Origin: Actinomycetota bacterium
GTDB lineage: Bacteria > Actinomycetota > Actinomycetes > Actinomycetales > Dermatophilaceae
Direction of reading: 5' to 3'
DNA: 64,000 nucleotides
Assembly: GCA_020160805.1 (NCBI GenBank)
Contig: JAIUPO010000001.1
Location: 62,001-126,000 of the forward strand
The notes under the pieces were generated by a model, which worked only from the letters and a program-made list of their open reading frames with translations, searched no databases and had not been told where the DNA came from. Position numbers and translations under genes: made by a program. Shown piece by piece: positions 18,501 to 27,328 of the stretch (positions are counted from its first letter, which is position 1; each line of letters starts with the position of its first letter).

Positions 18501-19079
18501 GTCGGCGACCCGGGTCAGGTTCGCCTCCATCGTCTCCAGCTTGCGCAGTGCCTTTTCTTTGCGCTTGCGGTGCTTCAGGACGCCCGCTGCCTCCTCGATA
18601 AAGCCTCGGCGCTCCTCCGGTGTGGCCCGCAGGACGGTGTCGAGTTGGCCCTGGCCGACGATGACGTGCATCTCGCGGCCAATTCCGCTGTCGGAGAGCA
18701 GTTCCTGGATGTCGAGGAGGCGGGAGGCGGTGCCATTGATGGCGTATTCAGAGCCGCCACCGCGGAACATCGTGCGCCGGATCGTCACCTCGGTGTAGTC
18801 GATCGGCAGCGCGCCATCGGTGTTGTCGATGGTCATCGACACCTCGGCGCGGCCCAGCGGCGCTCGGCCGGAGGTGCCGGCGAAGATGACGTCCTCCATC
18901 TTGCCGCCACGCAGCGACTTGGCGCCCTGCTCCCCCATCACCCATGCGAGCGCGTCGACGACATTTGACTTGCCGGAACCATTGGGGCCGACGATGCAGG
19001 TCACTCCGGGTTCAAGCCGGAAGGTCGTGGCCGACGCGAACGACTTGAACCCTTTGACGGTGAGGGACTTGACATACAT
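15531..19079 (-). CDS. smc: Chromosome segregation ATPase SMC
   Basis: 1182 residues, full SMC length. Walker A GPNGSGKSN is at 31-39 and is followed by the usual VVDALAWVMGEQ helix. Two long coiled coils flank a central hinge (about 510-670). The C-terminal head has the LLSGGERSLVAVAL signature and Walker B YIMDEVEAALDD. With ScpA/ScpB it condenses and segregates the chromosome. The start is ATG 19079 (MYVKSLTVKGF); upstream sequence in frame belongs to the intergenic repeat copy 2 region. It lies upstream of ftsY in the same direction, as in many actinobacteria, with the secreted-protein gene between. Confidence 0.96.
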   Translation of the reverse strand: MYVKSLTVKGFKSFASATTFRLEPGVTCIVGPNGSGKSNVVDALAWVMGEQGAKSLRGGKMEDVIFAGTSGRAPLGRAEVSMTIDNTDGALPIDYTEVTIRRTMFRGGGSEYAINGTASRLLDIQELLSDSGIGREMHVIVGQGQLDTVLRATPEERRGFIEEAAGVLKHRKRKEKALRKLETMEANLTRVADLTSEIRRQLGPLGRQAEAARRAAVIQAEARDARLRLLADELAQLTAAMEAEAADETALLRRRAETESTLSRARAAVAEAEAEFGAAGPVLSAERDRWIALRTTTERLESIHSLAGERVRLLRTDDQEENTTGRDPDELMAQAQQVREQERVLHGEVSAATSALEAARTHRAEAEEAAGTEQRRVATLARAAADRREGLAKLAGQVAARRTRLESAEAEVGRLAQAAEASLARAAEAEQDFAALEASIAVEEKGEEGLDAAYEAAQEAADAARAEVDRWREAERAADRERTALSARLDALRLGLRRKDGAAALLAEDALAVGGTLADALRVPAGDEVAIAAALGYAAEAVTAPDLAAAQAALDHLRATEGGRATVLVEYADTPATPDLTLPAGARWASEVVTVTDGLRGAVGRLLAGVVLVPDAAAAGRLLETHPDLTAVTPTGDVLAAGVVRGGSADAPSLIETQAAVDETAEALADAQARGEEAQFRLAAANAALHEATATAEAHLERLHESDATMAAVAEQLGSLGSAIRSARAEHDRLQRSREQAAAAIPTDREALAELAARLEAAGAEPEHDEQSTPDRTQELAAAASAARAAETEALLALRTKEERARALSGRAASLEGAARNELAARERLRERRERRRREATVAESVAAAAAYGIHRLAQATAEAHQRVDALDIQARELQVRLGTLRGDLATAQDELAALTDDIHRDEVARAAQQARVEQLQVRALDELGIDPEVLVEDFGPHQLVPVVVAAGEDPQEPQPYVRETQEKRLRRAERGLRELGRINPLALEEFAALEERHTFLTQQMEDLKASKRDLLDIVREVDQRVEEVFSSAFEDTAAQFERVFARLFPGGEGRIFLTDPSDMLTTGIEVEARPPGKKVKRLSLLSGGERSLVAVALLVAIFKARPSPFYIMDEVEAALDDTNLGRLITLFEELRDSSQLIVITHQKRTMEVADALYGVSMRGDGVTTVVSQRLRAVAETA

Positions 19080-19138
19080 CGTCGAGCGCGGTCCTTGGGG
19101 TGGGGTGGGCGAGCCTGTCCACTGTAATCGGGGCTGCT

Positions 19139-19212
19139 CATTTTTCTCCGGATGCCACAACTGTGCGCTTCGCCCTGCTTTAGAGCGGGGGTGAAGTGCA
19201 GACTTCCCGGGG
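19139..19212 (-). repeat. Structured intergenic repeat, copy 2
   Basis: A 74-nt unit between smc and the chorismate mutase gene, on the minus strand. The outer stem is GCACTTC/GAAGCGC (19199-19193 with 19171-19165), followed by the tail TTGTGGCATCCGGAGA and AAAATG. It is the partner of the copy at 7291-7363, which is in the opposite orientation. Confidence 0.75.
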
Positions 19213-19241
19213 CAAGCTCAGCGTCTTTGTCGGGGGCGGGG

Positions 19242-19562
19242 TCAGGCGGGCGGGTTGGCTGCGCCCGCAATTGCCTCGTGGTGGCGAATCACCTCGGCGA
19301 TGATGAAGTTGAGGAACTTCTCGGCAAAGAGCGGGTCGAGACCGGCGTCATGCGCAAGCACGCGCAAGCGGGCGATCTGTCGCTCCTCGCGACCGGGATC
19401 GGCCGGCGGCAGGCCGTGCGCCGCCTTCAATTCCCCGACTTGCTGGGTCGCCTTGAAACGCTCAGCGAGCAAGTGCACCAGCGCCGCGTCGATATTGTCG
19501 ATGCTGGAGCGCAGCCGCGCGAGCTCCGGGGGAATCCCCCCGCCGGCGGTCGGGCTCGTCAT
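19242..19562 (-). CDS. Chorismate mutase, AroQ type
   Basis: 106 residues, monofunctional AroQ size. The pattern is ELARLRSSIDNIDAALVHLLAERF, then a Lys in the QQVGELKAAHG helix, then DPGREERQIARL and a C-terminal helix with FLNFIIAEVIRHH. It converts chorismate to prephenate for Phe and Tyr. ATG 19562 starts immediately before the recognisable helix; upstream sequence is not conserved-looking. It stands alone between smc and the acylphosphatase gene. AroH-type enzymes are unrelated in sequence and excluded. Confidence 0.85.
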   Translation of the reverse strand: MTSPTAGGGIPPELARLRSSIDNIDAALVHLLAERFKATQQVGELKAAHGLPPADPGREERQIARLRVLAHDAGLDPLFAEKFLNFIIAEVIRHHEAIAGAANPPA

Positions 19563-19666
19563 GGCCCGATCGTATGGCGCCCGCTCACCTCCGGCTGCCA
19601 CCGTCCGGATCGCGGCGGCTCGCCCGGTGGGCTCCCCCGCGGTCGAGCGCACGGAACGTCCGCAGT

Positions 19667-19960
19667 TCAGCGTTCGACGAAGCCCTCGTAGCGGCCGGTA
19701 GCTGGGCCGCGCAGCGACGGCGTCACGGCGAGCACTCGCCCCGGTCGTCGTGTGCTGGACGGACTCTCTGTGAGCAGCGCCAGGAGTGCATCAAGCGACT
19801 CCGGCGGGCCTTCGGCGTTGACCTCTACGCGCCCGTCGTCGGTATTACGGGCATACCCGACGAGGCCGAGTTCGAGGGCGCGAGCGCGTGTCCACCACCG
19901 AAAGCCGACGCCCTGTACCCGGCCACTGACATGCACCAAGAGACGCTCATCGGTGTCCAT
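19667..19960 (-). CDS. acyP: Acylphosphatase
   Basis: 97 residues. The signature GRVQGVGFRWW carries the phosphate-loop Arg, and YARNTDDGRVEV carries the catalytic Asn. It hydrolyses carboxyl-phosphate bonds such as acetyl phosphate and carbamoyl phosphate. The start ATG 19960 (MDTDERLLVHV) is supported by the position of the first beta strand. In actinobacteria this gene often lies near mutM and smc, as here. It is divergent from the acyltransferase at 20105. Confidence 0.93.
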   Translation of the reverse strand: MDTDERLLVHVSGRVQGVGFRWWTRARALELGLVGYARNTDDGRVEVNAEGPPESLDALLALLTESPSSTRRPGRVLAVTPSLRGPATGRYEGFVER

Positions 19961-20104
19961 CTCGCGAGCATAAGCACCTCTCTCCCGCGTGGCGTCCGGG
20001 GGCTGTCGGCGCCTTTCCCTACGGTGTGCGGTGAGGTGGTTTCTCGCCTTGACGACGATGCCGGTCCTGGCACGTCCGGCGACGACGCGAAGGGAGGGGT
20101 GTGG

Positions 20105-22018
20105 GTGACCACAGACGCAACGACCCGCAGCGGTGACCTGCGCGCCAAGGGCGATGCCGCGGCATGCTCTCGCCAGCCGTCCGGAGGGGTTGCTCGTCGC
20201 GCGGCATCGGGGAGTCGGCTGGCCGGCCTGGACGGTTTGCGCGCCATCGCCATCGCCTCCGTGCTGGTCTTCCATCTCAACGCTGCGTGGCTGCCTGGCG
20301 GCTTCATCGGGGTCGACATCTTTTTCGTCGTCTCGGGCTTCCTGATCACCTCCTTGCTGGTTCGTGAGGAGCAGCGCAGCGGGCGCATCGACTTGCGCGG
20401 CTTTTGGGGCCGGCGGGCGCGACGCCTGTTGCCTGCGTTATTGCTGGTCATCCCGGTGAGCGTGCTGCTGGCCCGGATCACCCAGCGCGACCTGGTCGTC
20501 GGCGTGGGCTCCCAGGTGCTCGGCGCGCTGACCTTCTCGTTCAACTGGGTCCAGTTGGCGGTCGGGGCGGACTATTTCCACGCGACGTCGCCGCAGTTGT
20601 TCATGAACTTTTGGTCGCTGGCTGTCGAAGAGCAGTTCTATCTGCTGTGGCCGCTAGCGGCGCTCGGCCTGCTGCGCTTCGTGCGCAGCGCTCGAGGCCG
20701 GGCTGGGGTGGCGCTCAGCATCGCCACGCTGTCGGCGCTTGCCATGGCGTGGCGATTCGACCCCAACGGCGCGTCCACTCGGGTTTATTACGGCACCGAC
20801 ACCCACATCTTCGGTCTGATGATCGGAGCCGCTCTTGCCTTTTGGTATGCCGGTGGCGGGCGAGCCACGCTCGCTGGCCCTGGTTGGGCGGCCCGTCGAC
20901 GGCTCGTGACCGGTGGGGCGCTGGTGGTCCTTGCCGCCTTGCTTTGGTGGCTCGATGAGTCGCGTTCCCTCACCTTCCGGGGCGGCTTGCTCTTGGCCAG
21001 CCTCGTGACGGCTGTCTTGATCGCGAGCGCGGTCAGCGGCGGCGCGTTCTCGAGGCTGCTCGATGTCCCCGCGATGCGCTGGATCGGCGACCGCTCCTAT
21101 GGCATCTACCTCTGGCATTGGCCGGTCATCCTGATCGTCAACGCCGATCACGGGGGCGTGTCGGGATCCGAGGGCTTCCTGTGGTCGCGCGTGTGGTGCG
21201 TGCTGGTGATTCTCGCCTTGGCGGATTTGTCCTTCCGATTCATCGAAACGCCCGTGCGACGGGATGGCTGGGTCGGCGCGTGGCGGGGAGTCGCGGCGCG
21301 CGTGCCCGGCCGATCCGGGACGAGGGTCTTGGCCGCGACCGTGGCTGTGCTTGTGATCGCGACGGGGGCAATTGTGGCGACGGCACCCAAGGTCACCTCG
21401 ACACAAGCGGCCATCGATGCCAACGAGAAGGCCGCGACGCGACAGCCCTCGACGACGGGAACCAGTGCGCCGACCCTCAAGGACGCCGGCTTCACCATGC
21501 CCAAGGGCAAGGAAATCGACGCCTATGGCGACTCGATGATGGTCGGCTCCGTCCCCGCCCTGAAGTACTACTTCCCCGGCGTCCGCATCGACGCCAAGTC
21601 CAACCGACGCTGGTCGGCTGGCTATGCCGCGATCGTCGCTTCCGGGCATGACATCCGGCGCGGCGTGATCCTCTCCTTCGGCACTAATGCGGGAGTCGAC
21701 GAGGCGGACTTGCGGGCCAGTCTCGAGCGGCTTGGGCCCAAGCGCATGATCGTGCTCGTCAACCTGCACCTGAATATGGCGCGCGCCAAGGCCGATAACG
21801 AGACGCTGGTCCGGGTGGCCAAGGACTACCCGAATGTCATCGTCGCGGATTGGAATGCCAAGGTCACGGCCGACCCGTCCTTGCTGCAACCCGATGGTAT
21901 CCACCCGAGCATGACCGGCCAGCACACCTATGCCGCCGTCGTCCGGCAGGCCTTCGCTGATCTCTCGTTCGCCCACACGGGCAAGGTCGTGAAACTCAAG
22001 ACACTGCCGATTCCCTGA
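20105..22018 (+). CDS. Membrane acyltransferase with extracytoplasmic SGNH domain (OatA-like)
   Basis: 637 residues. The N-terminal acyltransferase-3 domain has about ten helices, LDGLRAIAIASVLVFH with the conserved His, FFVVSGFLI and NFWSLAVEEQFY. The C-terminal exported SGNH domain has block I YGDSMM, block III FGTNAG and the catalytic pair in DGIHPS. Such fusions transfer acetyl or other acyl groups to cell-wall glycans. I chose GTG 20105 because GGGAGGGG lies about 7 nt upstream. The acceptor (peptidoglycan, arabinogalactan-like polymer or exopolysaccharide) is not visible. It lies between acyP and a DUF222 gene in what looks like a variable segment. Confidence 0.88.
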   Translation: MTTDATTRSGDLRAKGDAAACSRQPSGGVARRAASGSRLAGLDGLRAIAIASVLVFHLNAAWLPGGFIGVDIFFVVSGFLITSLLVREEQRSGRIDLRGFWGRRARRLLPALLLVIPVSVLLARITQRDLVVGVGSQVLGALTFSFNWVQLAVGADYFHATSPQLFMNFWSLAVEEQFYLLWPLAALGLLRFVRSARGRAGVALSIATLSALAMAWRFDPNGASTRVYYGTDTHIFGLMIGAALAFWYAGGGRATLAGPGWAARRRLVTGGALVVLAALLWWLDESRSLTFRGGLLLASLVTAVLIASAVSGGAFSRLLDVPAMRWIGDRSYGIYLWHWPVILIVNADHGGVSGSEGFLWSRVWCVLVILALADLSFRFIETPVRRDGWVGAWRGVAARVPGRSGTRVLAATVAVLVIATGAIVATAPKVTSTQAAIDANEKAATRQPSTTGTSAPTLKDAGFTMPKGKEIDAYGDSMMVGSVPALKYYFPGVRIDAKSNRRWSAGYAAIVASGHDIRRGVILSFGTNAGVDEADLRASLERLGPKRMIVLVNLHLNMARAKADNETLVRVAKDYPNVIVADWNAKVTADPSLLQPDGIHPSMTGQHTYAAVVRQAFADLSFAHTGKVVKLKTLPIP

Positions 22019-22166
22019 CGCTCCAGAACCACGCCTCGGGCGTTCGCCGGGTACACGTCGGGCATTCGCGTGACGCCAAGCCGTATGGGGATCATTGCCC
22101 GCTCGCAAAGGCCGGACAGAACCCGCGAAACCGCCTGTGTCTCAGTGACTTTCATCGAAATTCTTC

Positions 22167-22201
22167 TTGATTTCCGAATCGAACTGGTGTACCATTTGAG
22201 G
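22167..22201 (+). promoter_or_regulatory. Sigma-70-like promoter giving a leaderless DUF222 mRNA
   Basis: TTGATT (22167-22172), a 17-nt spacer, and TACCAT (22190-22195). The ATG at 22202 lies 7 nt after the -10 hexamer, exactly where transcription should begin. The surrounding 22140-22200 is much more AT-rich than the rest of the window. Confidence 0.65.
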
Positions 22202-24034
22202 ATGACGGCGATGGCGCAGCACCCCACAGGCGGGCCCCTCGGGCCCGCTGCTGGACTGCGCCCTACGGGCGGGTGTGAGGGGTTGACTCCGCTCGATGAC
22301 GCGTGGTGGCCGCCGCTGGACGTCGAAGAACGGGTCGCGGATTTCGAGGCGTGGCAAGACGAGATCGGCTGGGATGACGTGGACGAGGCCGACGAGCGGG
22401 ACTCGTGGGCGCTGGCCGCGACCGAACCCCGCTGGTGCGACCAGTCGGCCGGTCATGCCTCACCCGGTGCGTCGGTTCGGGAACTCGTCGATTGGCTCGC
22501 CACCCTTGCACCGGACGATGACTCCGACCTTGCCGACCCGGCGGGCAACCCCAGGCCCGAGTTGGGTCTGCCGGAGTTGATCGACCTCATCGCCGGGCTG
22601 GAGCAGGTCAAGGGCGCGATCGCGGCAGCGCAGGCCCGCGCGACCGCTCATTTCGGGCGGGCGACGGTGCGTGAGGCGCTGGCGAACCGGGCCTCGCTGC
22701 CGAAAGCCCGATCCTCGATCGCGCCGCAGATCGCGCTCGCCCGGCGGTGTTCACCCGCGACCGCGGATCGGCACCTCGGGCTCGCCCGTGCGCTGCCGGG
22801 GATGCCGCACACGCGGGCCGCATTGACGGCCGGGATCATCGACGAACGGTCCGCCGCCGCGATCGTCCGGGAAACCAACGTCCTCAACCCGGAGTTCCGG
22901 GCCCAGGTCGATGAGCTGCTCGCGCCACGCCTGGCCACGTCGAGCTTGAAACAACTCGCCGGTGCCGCCGCCCGGTACGCCGCCGAACTCGACCCCGCCG
23001 CGGTCGTGGCGAAACACGAACGCGCAATGTCGGAACGGGGTGTGTTTACCCGGCCCGCTCCGGACGGGATGGCCTACCTGTCGATCTTCGGACCCTTAAC
23101 GGGGATCGTCAGCGCGTACGCGTCCTTGCACCGGCACGCCACCGCCGTCGTCGCCGGCCACCACGAAACCGACGACGGTGAGATTCCCGCTGACCCGCTC
23201 GGTGGGCGGACCCACGCGCAGGTCATGAGCGACGCCGCCCTGCGCTGGCTCGCCGGACTCACCCCCGGCCAAGCCTGCCCCGTCGCCCTCAACCTCGTCA
23301 TGCCCGCCGAAAGCCTCTTCCCCACGGACGAGCCGGCCACCGAGACAGCAGGCAACAGCGATAGCCCGACGAACGCCTTCACGGCCGGCCAGGCCCCCAA
23401 CGGCGCCGGCACGCAGGCCCACCCGGCAGACAACGACAGCGCCCACCCAATACCAGCGCCCGCCGGCATGCGCGGATTCCGGAGCGCTGCGACACCCGCA
23501 CGGATTCCGGGGCACGGCATACTCCCGGCCGCGCTTGCCAGGCGCCTGCTGCTCCACGGGTGCGAACCACCCGACCCGGTGAAAACCGCGTCACCCCAAC
23601 ACGATTCGGCACCACCTGATGCCATCCCGGGCGGTACCCGACTGGCCGAGCCGGCGCAGGTCTTCCTGACCAGAGTCTTCACCAGCCCCGACGGGCGTGA
23701 CCTCCTGGCCCTCGACGCCACCGCCCGGCTCTTCCCACCCCGACTGCGCGCCGCACTCATCCTGCGCGACGACACCTGCCGCACGCCATACTGCGACGCC
23801 ACCATCCGCCACGCCGACCACATCCAACCCGCAGCCGACGGCGGACCCACGAGCCTGACCAACGGCCAAGGACTATGCGCCCGCTGCAACTACACCAAAG
23901 AACTCCCCGGCTTCACCACCCGTGTCCTCGACCCGCAGGAAGCGCCCGGGACCGGAGAGCAAACCCACGTGACCGAAGTAACCACCCCCACCGGACACAG
24001 GTACCTCTCCGTCGCACCGCCACTGCTCGACTGA
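22202..24034 (+). CDS. DUF222 / HNH endonuclease family protein (13E12-like)
   Basis: 610 residues. An N-terminal DUF222 helical domain spans roughly residues 95-350. It is followed by a low-complexity Pro/Ala/Thr linker (about 390-490) and a C-terminal HNH module with CRTPYCDATIRHADHI and, later, LCARCNYTKE, carrying paired zinc-binding cysteines. This is the actinobacterial 13E12 repeat family, usually present in many copies per genome and thought to behave like a mobile or selfish element; its exact activity is not established. ATG 22202 fits a leaderless start; ATG 22211 with GAGG upstream is an alternative. It lies outside the conserved operons. Confidence 0.85.
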   Translation: MTAMAQHPTGGPLGPAAGLRPTGGCEGLTPLDDAWWPPLDVEERVADFEAWQDEIGWDDVDEADERDSWALAATEPRWCDQSAGHASPGASVRELVDWLATLAPDDDSDLADPAGNPRPELGLPELIDLIAGLEQVKGAIAAAQARATAHFGRATVREALANRASLPKARSSIAPQIALARRCSPATADRHLGLARALPGMPHTRAALTAGIIDERSAAAIVRETNVLNPEFRAQVDELLAPRLATSSLKQLAGAAARYAAELDPAAVVAKHERAMSERGVFTRPAPDGMAYLSIFGPLTGIVSAYASLHRHATAVVAGHHETDDGEIPADPLGGRTHAQVMSDAALRWLAGLTPGQACPVALNLVMPAESLFPTDEPATETAGNSDSPTNAFTAGQAPNGAGTQAHPADNDSAHPIPAPAGMRGFRSAATPARIPGHGILPAALARRLLLHGCEPPDPVKTASPQHDSAPPDAIPGGTRLAEPAQVFLTRVFTSPDGRDLLALDATARLFPPRLRAALILRDDTCRTPYCDATIRHADHIQPAADGGPTSLTNGQGLCARCNYTKELPGFTTRVLDPQEAPGTGEQTHVTEVTTPTGHRYLSVAPPLLD

Positions 24035-24071
24035 GCCCCGGGGTCACCACACCAATGCTCCCGCTGGCAGC

Positions 24072-24314
24072 ATGAGGACCATGACTCAGGCGGGCGACGT
24101 GACCATCACCTTGACCTCGGATGAAGCGCTCGTGCTCTTCGATCTAATGCACCGCTGGGAGTGCAGCGAGCGAGTGAACCCGCCGAGCACCACGCAGAAC
24201 AGATTGCCCTCTGGAATCTGTCCGCGCTTGGAGCGGGAACTTCAAGAGCCCTTCGAACCTGACTACGCCGAGCTCGTAGCGGCTGCGCGACAACGGCTTG
24301 CGCCCAAGGGGTGA
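24072..24314 (+). CDS. Small hypothetical protein
   Basis: 80 residues. The N-terminus ITLTSDEALVLFDLMHRW looks like a real amphipathic helix region seen in small actinobacterial proteins. The C-terminal half (LERELQEPFEPDYAELVAAARQRL) is helical and acidic. No family is recognised. It lies 37 nt after the DUF222 gene on the same strand and may be co-transcribed. The start may be ATG 24072 or ATG 24081. The codon pattern is acceptable but the Shine-Dalgarno is weak. Confidence 0.5.
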   Translation: MRTMTQAGDVTITLTSDEALVLFDLMHRWECSERVNPPSTTQNRLPSGICPRLERELQEPFEPDYAELVAAARQRLAPKG

Positions 24315-24363
24315 CCGCGGACCATCGCAGCGGCCGGATGGACTACGACGTCGCGGCACAGGC

Positions 24364-24792
24364 TCACAACGTCTTGCGCATGTGCACGTCGTCCTGGTCG
24401 GTCGTCGGGACCCCATCCCAACGGAAGATCTCCACGTACCCGAGGCGCTTATAGAAGGCCGGTGCTTGAAATGTGAATGACGTGACGAAGCAATGATCAG
24501 CGCCACGTCGCCGCGCCTCATCCTCGAACGCTGCGATCGCAGCCGCTCCGACTCCCGTGCCACGCTGATCTTCGCGGACCCAGGTCATCGAGATGCCTGC
24601 CGCCCTTCCCCACGTCCAACCGGAAACCCCCGCCACGAGATAACTCCTGTGCTCCACGCGCACGGACAACTCCTCGCGAGCAGTTCCCATCGCAGCCAGA
24701 TTGAAAGCGTCAAGCTCGTCGCTCAGCCGTTGGTCAAGGGCCTCGTCACGAGCGCCGACCACGATCTCTCGATCCCGCTGATGTGCCGTCAC
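24364..24792 (-). CDS. GNAT-family N-acetyltransferase
   Basis: 142 residues. The acetyl-CoA-binding motif A is [19 protein letters not shown] (the R/Q-x-x-G-x-G/A pattern), followed by the [25 protein letters not shown] segment typical of the GNAT C-terminus. The substrate is unknown. GTG 24792 shares GTGA with the mutM stop, so translation is coupled to mutM. The last-gene position in the rnc-mutM operon does not reveal a function. Confidence 0.8.
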   Translation of the reverse strand: MTAHQRDREIVVGARDEALDQRLSDELDAFNLAAMGTAREELSVRVEHRSYLVAGVSGWTWGRAAGISMTWVREDQRGTGVGAAAIAAFEDEARRRGADHCFVTSFTFQAPAFYKRLGYVEIFRWDGVPTTDQDDVHMRKTL

Positions 24793-25664
24793 GGCCGGAA
24801 TTGTCCATCAGCGACTCGGGGCCTCGGCTGGCACCGGGGACACGAGAACGACGAACGGTTCATGAAGTGCTCGCGCCGCATCAGGCTCCCGCACCGGCGG
24901 CAGGGCTGGCCCTCGCGGCCGTAGGCGTTCAGCGAGCGCTCGAAGTATCCGGACTCGCCGTTGACGTTCACATAGAGCGAGTCGAAGCTCGTTCCCCCCT
25001 CGCCCAGGGCGTCAGCCATCACCTCGTGAGCGTGTCCGAGCAGGCGTATGACGGCCGGCTTGGTCAGCCGGTCCCCCCGCCGCTCGCCGTGCAGGCCGGC
25101 TCGCCACAGCGCCTCGTCGGCATAGATGTTCCCGATCCCCGACACGATCGTCTGGTCGAGCAGTTGGCGCTTGATCCCGCTTGGGCGGGAGGTGATGCGC
25201 CGGGCAACAACGGCCGCATCAAAGAGCGGGTCGAACGGATCGCGCGCGATGTGCTGCACGGGGTCGGGTATGCCGTCCGCATCCACCCCGGCCAGCGCTA
25301 GTCCGCCGAAGGTGCGTTGGTCGACGAAGTGCACGAGCAAGGGCGCGCCGCTGGCGTCAATCAGCTCAAAGCGGGCGTGCAGGTGCTTCGGCACCGGATC
25401 ACCGGGCCGAGCAAGCAGCAATTGCCCACTCATCCCCAGATGCGCCAACACAGCCTCGCCACCCAGGTCTAGCCAGAGGTACTTGCCGCGTCGGCATACG
25501 GCCTCGATGCGCCGCCCCGCAACGCGTCCCGCAAAATCCTCCTCACCCGGCAGGTGTCGACGCAACACCCGATGGCCGAAGGTCTCGACCCGTTCGATCG
25601 TGGCACCCGTGGTGTGGGCGGCAAGGCCGCGCCGGACGACCTCGACTTCGGGCAGTTCAGGCAC
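24789..25664 (-). CDS. mutM: Formamidopyrimidine-DNA glycosylase
   Basis: 291 residues. The mature N-terminus [13 protein letters not shown] provides the catalytic Pro and Glu, so the start must be GTG 25664, which directly precedes PELPE. The Lys loop, the helix-two-turn-helix NIYADEALW and the zinc finger CRRCGS...CPRCQ are all intact. It removes 8-oxoguanine and other oxidised purines. It overlaps rnc by 8 nt and the GNAT gene by 4 nt. Confidence 0.96.
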   Translation of the reverse strand: MPELPEVEVVRRGLAAHTTGATIERVETFGHRVLRRHLPGEEDFAGRVAGRRIEAVCRRGKYLWLDLGGEAVLAHLGMSGQLLLARPGDPVPKHLHARFELIDASGAPLLVHFVDQRTFGGLALAGVDADGIPDPVQHIARDPFDPLFDAAVVARRITSRPSGIKRQLLDQTIVSGIGNIYADEALWRAGLHGERRGDRLTKPAVIRLLGHAHEVMADALGEGGTSFDSLYVNVNGESGYFERSLNAYGREGQPCRRCGSLMRREHFMNRSSFSCPRCQPRPRVADGQFRP

Positions 25665-26403
25665 TCGTTGGCGCCGGGTCGGTGAGGTCACACTGTCCGA
25701 CGCCAGCGGCCTCAGCGGTCAGCGCCGTCCAGGCACCCTGCGCCGCCTGCTGTTCGGCATCCTTCTTTGTGCGGCCCACGCCGACCCCGTGGATCTCGCC
25801 ACCGACGACGGCCGAGGCGGTGAAGACCTTCTCGTGTTCCGGGCCCTCCCCGACGATGCGGTACTCAATCGTCCCGAGCGAGCGGGCCACGCTGAGCTCC
25901 TGCAGCGAGGTCTTCCAGTCCAGCCCAGCGCCGAGGGCCGCCGACGCGGCCATGACGGGCCCGACGAGGTGGTGCACGAAAGCGGTGGCGGCCGGCATGC
26001 CCCCGGTCAGATAGACCGCCCCGATCACGGCCTCGGTCGTGTCGGCGAGGATCGAAGACTTGTCCCGGCCACCGGTGCTTTCCTCGCCCCGCCCGAGCAG
26101 GAGGTAGTCGCCCAGCCCGATGGTGCGACCGACATCGGCCAGCGCCCTCATGTTGACGGTCGCGGCGCGCAACTTGGCCAGGTGACCCTCGCTGTGGTCG
26201 GGATAGCTGCGATACAGGTGGTCGGTGACGACGATGCCGAGCACGGCGTCGCCGAGGAACTCCAGGCGCTCGTTGTGCGGGATGGCCCCCGACTCATACG
26301 CATAGGAGCGGTGGGTTAGGGCCAACACCAGCAGCGGCCCGTCGACTTCCGTGCCGCACTCCGCAGTGATGTGCTCGCGCAGTTCGTCGATGGGCCGCTG
26401 CAT
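25657..26403 (-). CDS. rnc: Ribonuclease III
   Basis: 248 residues. The signature [13 protein letters not shown] (near residue 43), the second acidic cluster [12 protein letters not shown], and a C-terminal double-stranded RNA-binding domain ending in [18 protein letters not shown] are all present. It processes rRNA and degrades structured RNAs. It lies 16 nt after rpmF and overlaps mutM, the standard actinobacterial order DUF177-rpmF-rnc-mutM. The tail after the dsRBD (about 20 residues) is longer than in E. coli and arises from the overlap region. Confidence 0.96.
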   Translation of the reverse strand: MQRPIDELREHITAECGTEVDGPLLVLALTHRSYAYESGAIPHNERLEFLGDAVLGIVVTDHLYRSYPDHSEGHLAKLRAATVNMRALADVGRTIGLGDYLLLGRGEESTGGRDKSSILADTTEAVIGAVYLTGGMPAATAFVHHLVGPVMAASAALGAGLDWKTSLQELSVARSLGTIEYRIVGEGPEHEKVFTASAVVGGEIHGVGVGRTKKDAEQQAAQGAWTALTAEAAGVGQCDLTDPAPTSA

Positions 26404-26419
26404 GGCGGTGCGCTCGGGC

Positions 26420-26614
26420 TCAGCCCTGGTGTTCGGTGCGCTCGGCCGCGCCGTAGTGGCGGCCCTTGTAGTTGCCGCAGGACGGACACGCGATGTGCGG
26501 CACCATGGGCGACTTGCAAGCCGGGCAGGTGGTGGTGGCCACCGCGGTGGCCTTCCAGTTGGCGCGGCGCGAACGGGTGTTGGAGCGCGAGGTCTTCCGC
26601 TTCGGGACAGCCAC
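26420..26614 (-). CDS. rpmF: 50S ribosomal protein L32
   Basis: 64 residues beginning [21 protein letters not shown], the L32 hallmark. It has a zinc-type ribbon with CPAC (30-33) and CPSC (43-46), so this is the cysteine-containing form. The start is GTG 26614, one base after the DUF177 stop. Confidence 0.97.
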   Translation of the reverse strand: MAVPKRKTSRSNTRSRRANWKATAVATTTCPACKSPMVPHIACPSCGNYKGRHYGAAERTEHQG

Positions 26615-26615
26615 G

Positions 26616-27203
26616 TCAGTTCCTTTTCTCAGTAGGGTCGGCCGCGTCGGCGCCCGTGGCGAGGTCCGCCAGGGCCGACCACCGCGGGTCGAGCAGTTCA
26701 TGGGCGTGCGCCGGGTCGTCCGCGAGACGGAACCCGCATTGCGGGCACAGTCCCGGGCAGTCCTCCCGGCACACCGGCTGGAACGGCAGTGAGGGCACCA
26801 CCGCATCCACGAGCACGGGCTCCAGGTTGATCAGGTCGTCCTGGACTTCATACTCCTGCGTCTCTTCGTCCGTGGCGCCCACCTTGCGGCCGCGGGCAGC
26901 CCGTTCGGGATAGGCGAACAGTTCCTGGAAGTTCCCGTCAACCTCGACGGACACCGGATCCAAGCAGCGCACGCATGCCCCGACCGCCGTGGCGCGGACC
27001 GAGCCCGTCGCCAGCACACCTTCGAGCACCGACTCCAAGCGCACCTCGACATCGAGCGGCTCCCGCGCGGGAACCTCGATGACATCGGTGCCGATGGGCT
27101 CGGCGCACTCGACCTCGCGGGAAACTTCGAGCATCGACCCCGGACGACGGCCCAGCTCCAAGGTGCTGAACACCAAGGGTGAGCGGGGGTCGAGATGCTT
27201 CAT
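26616..27203 (-). CDS. DUF177 (YceD-family) protein
   Basis: 195 residues. It has the actinobacterial DUF177 start [21 protein letters not shown], a CVRCLDP motif in the middle, and a C-terminal [16 protein letters not shown] zinc-like cluster. DUF177 proteins are linked to large-subunit rRNA processing in bacteria and plants and are nearly always encoded next to rpmF, as here. ATG 27203 places the conserved LDPR right at the N-terminus. Its GGAG is only 2 nt away, so a longer form from GTG 27245 is possible. Confidence 0.88.
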   Translation of the reverse strand: MKHLDPRSPLVFSTLELGRRPGSMLEVSREVECAEPIGTDVIEVPAREPLDVEVRLESVLEGVLATGSVRATAVGACVRCLDPVSVEVDGNFQELFAYPERAARGRKVGATDEETQEYEVQDDLINLEPVLVDAVVPSLPFQPVCREDCPGLCPQCGFRLADDPAHAHELLDPRWSALADLATGADAADPTEKRN

Positions 27204-27328
27204 AGCTCCACGCAGTGCTGACGAATGGGTTTCGGGCCTCGTCACGCGAAAGACACAGACCGAGGGTCAAGACTACCGTCGCCGCGTCCCGGCCCAAAAT
27301 CCCGAGCCCGTCGTATGCCGCTTCGGGC

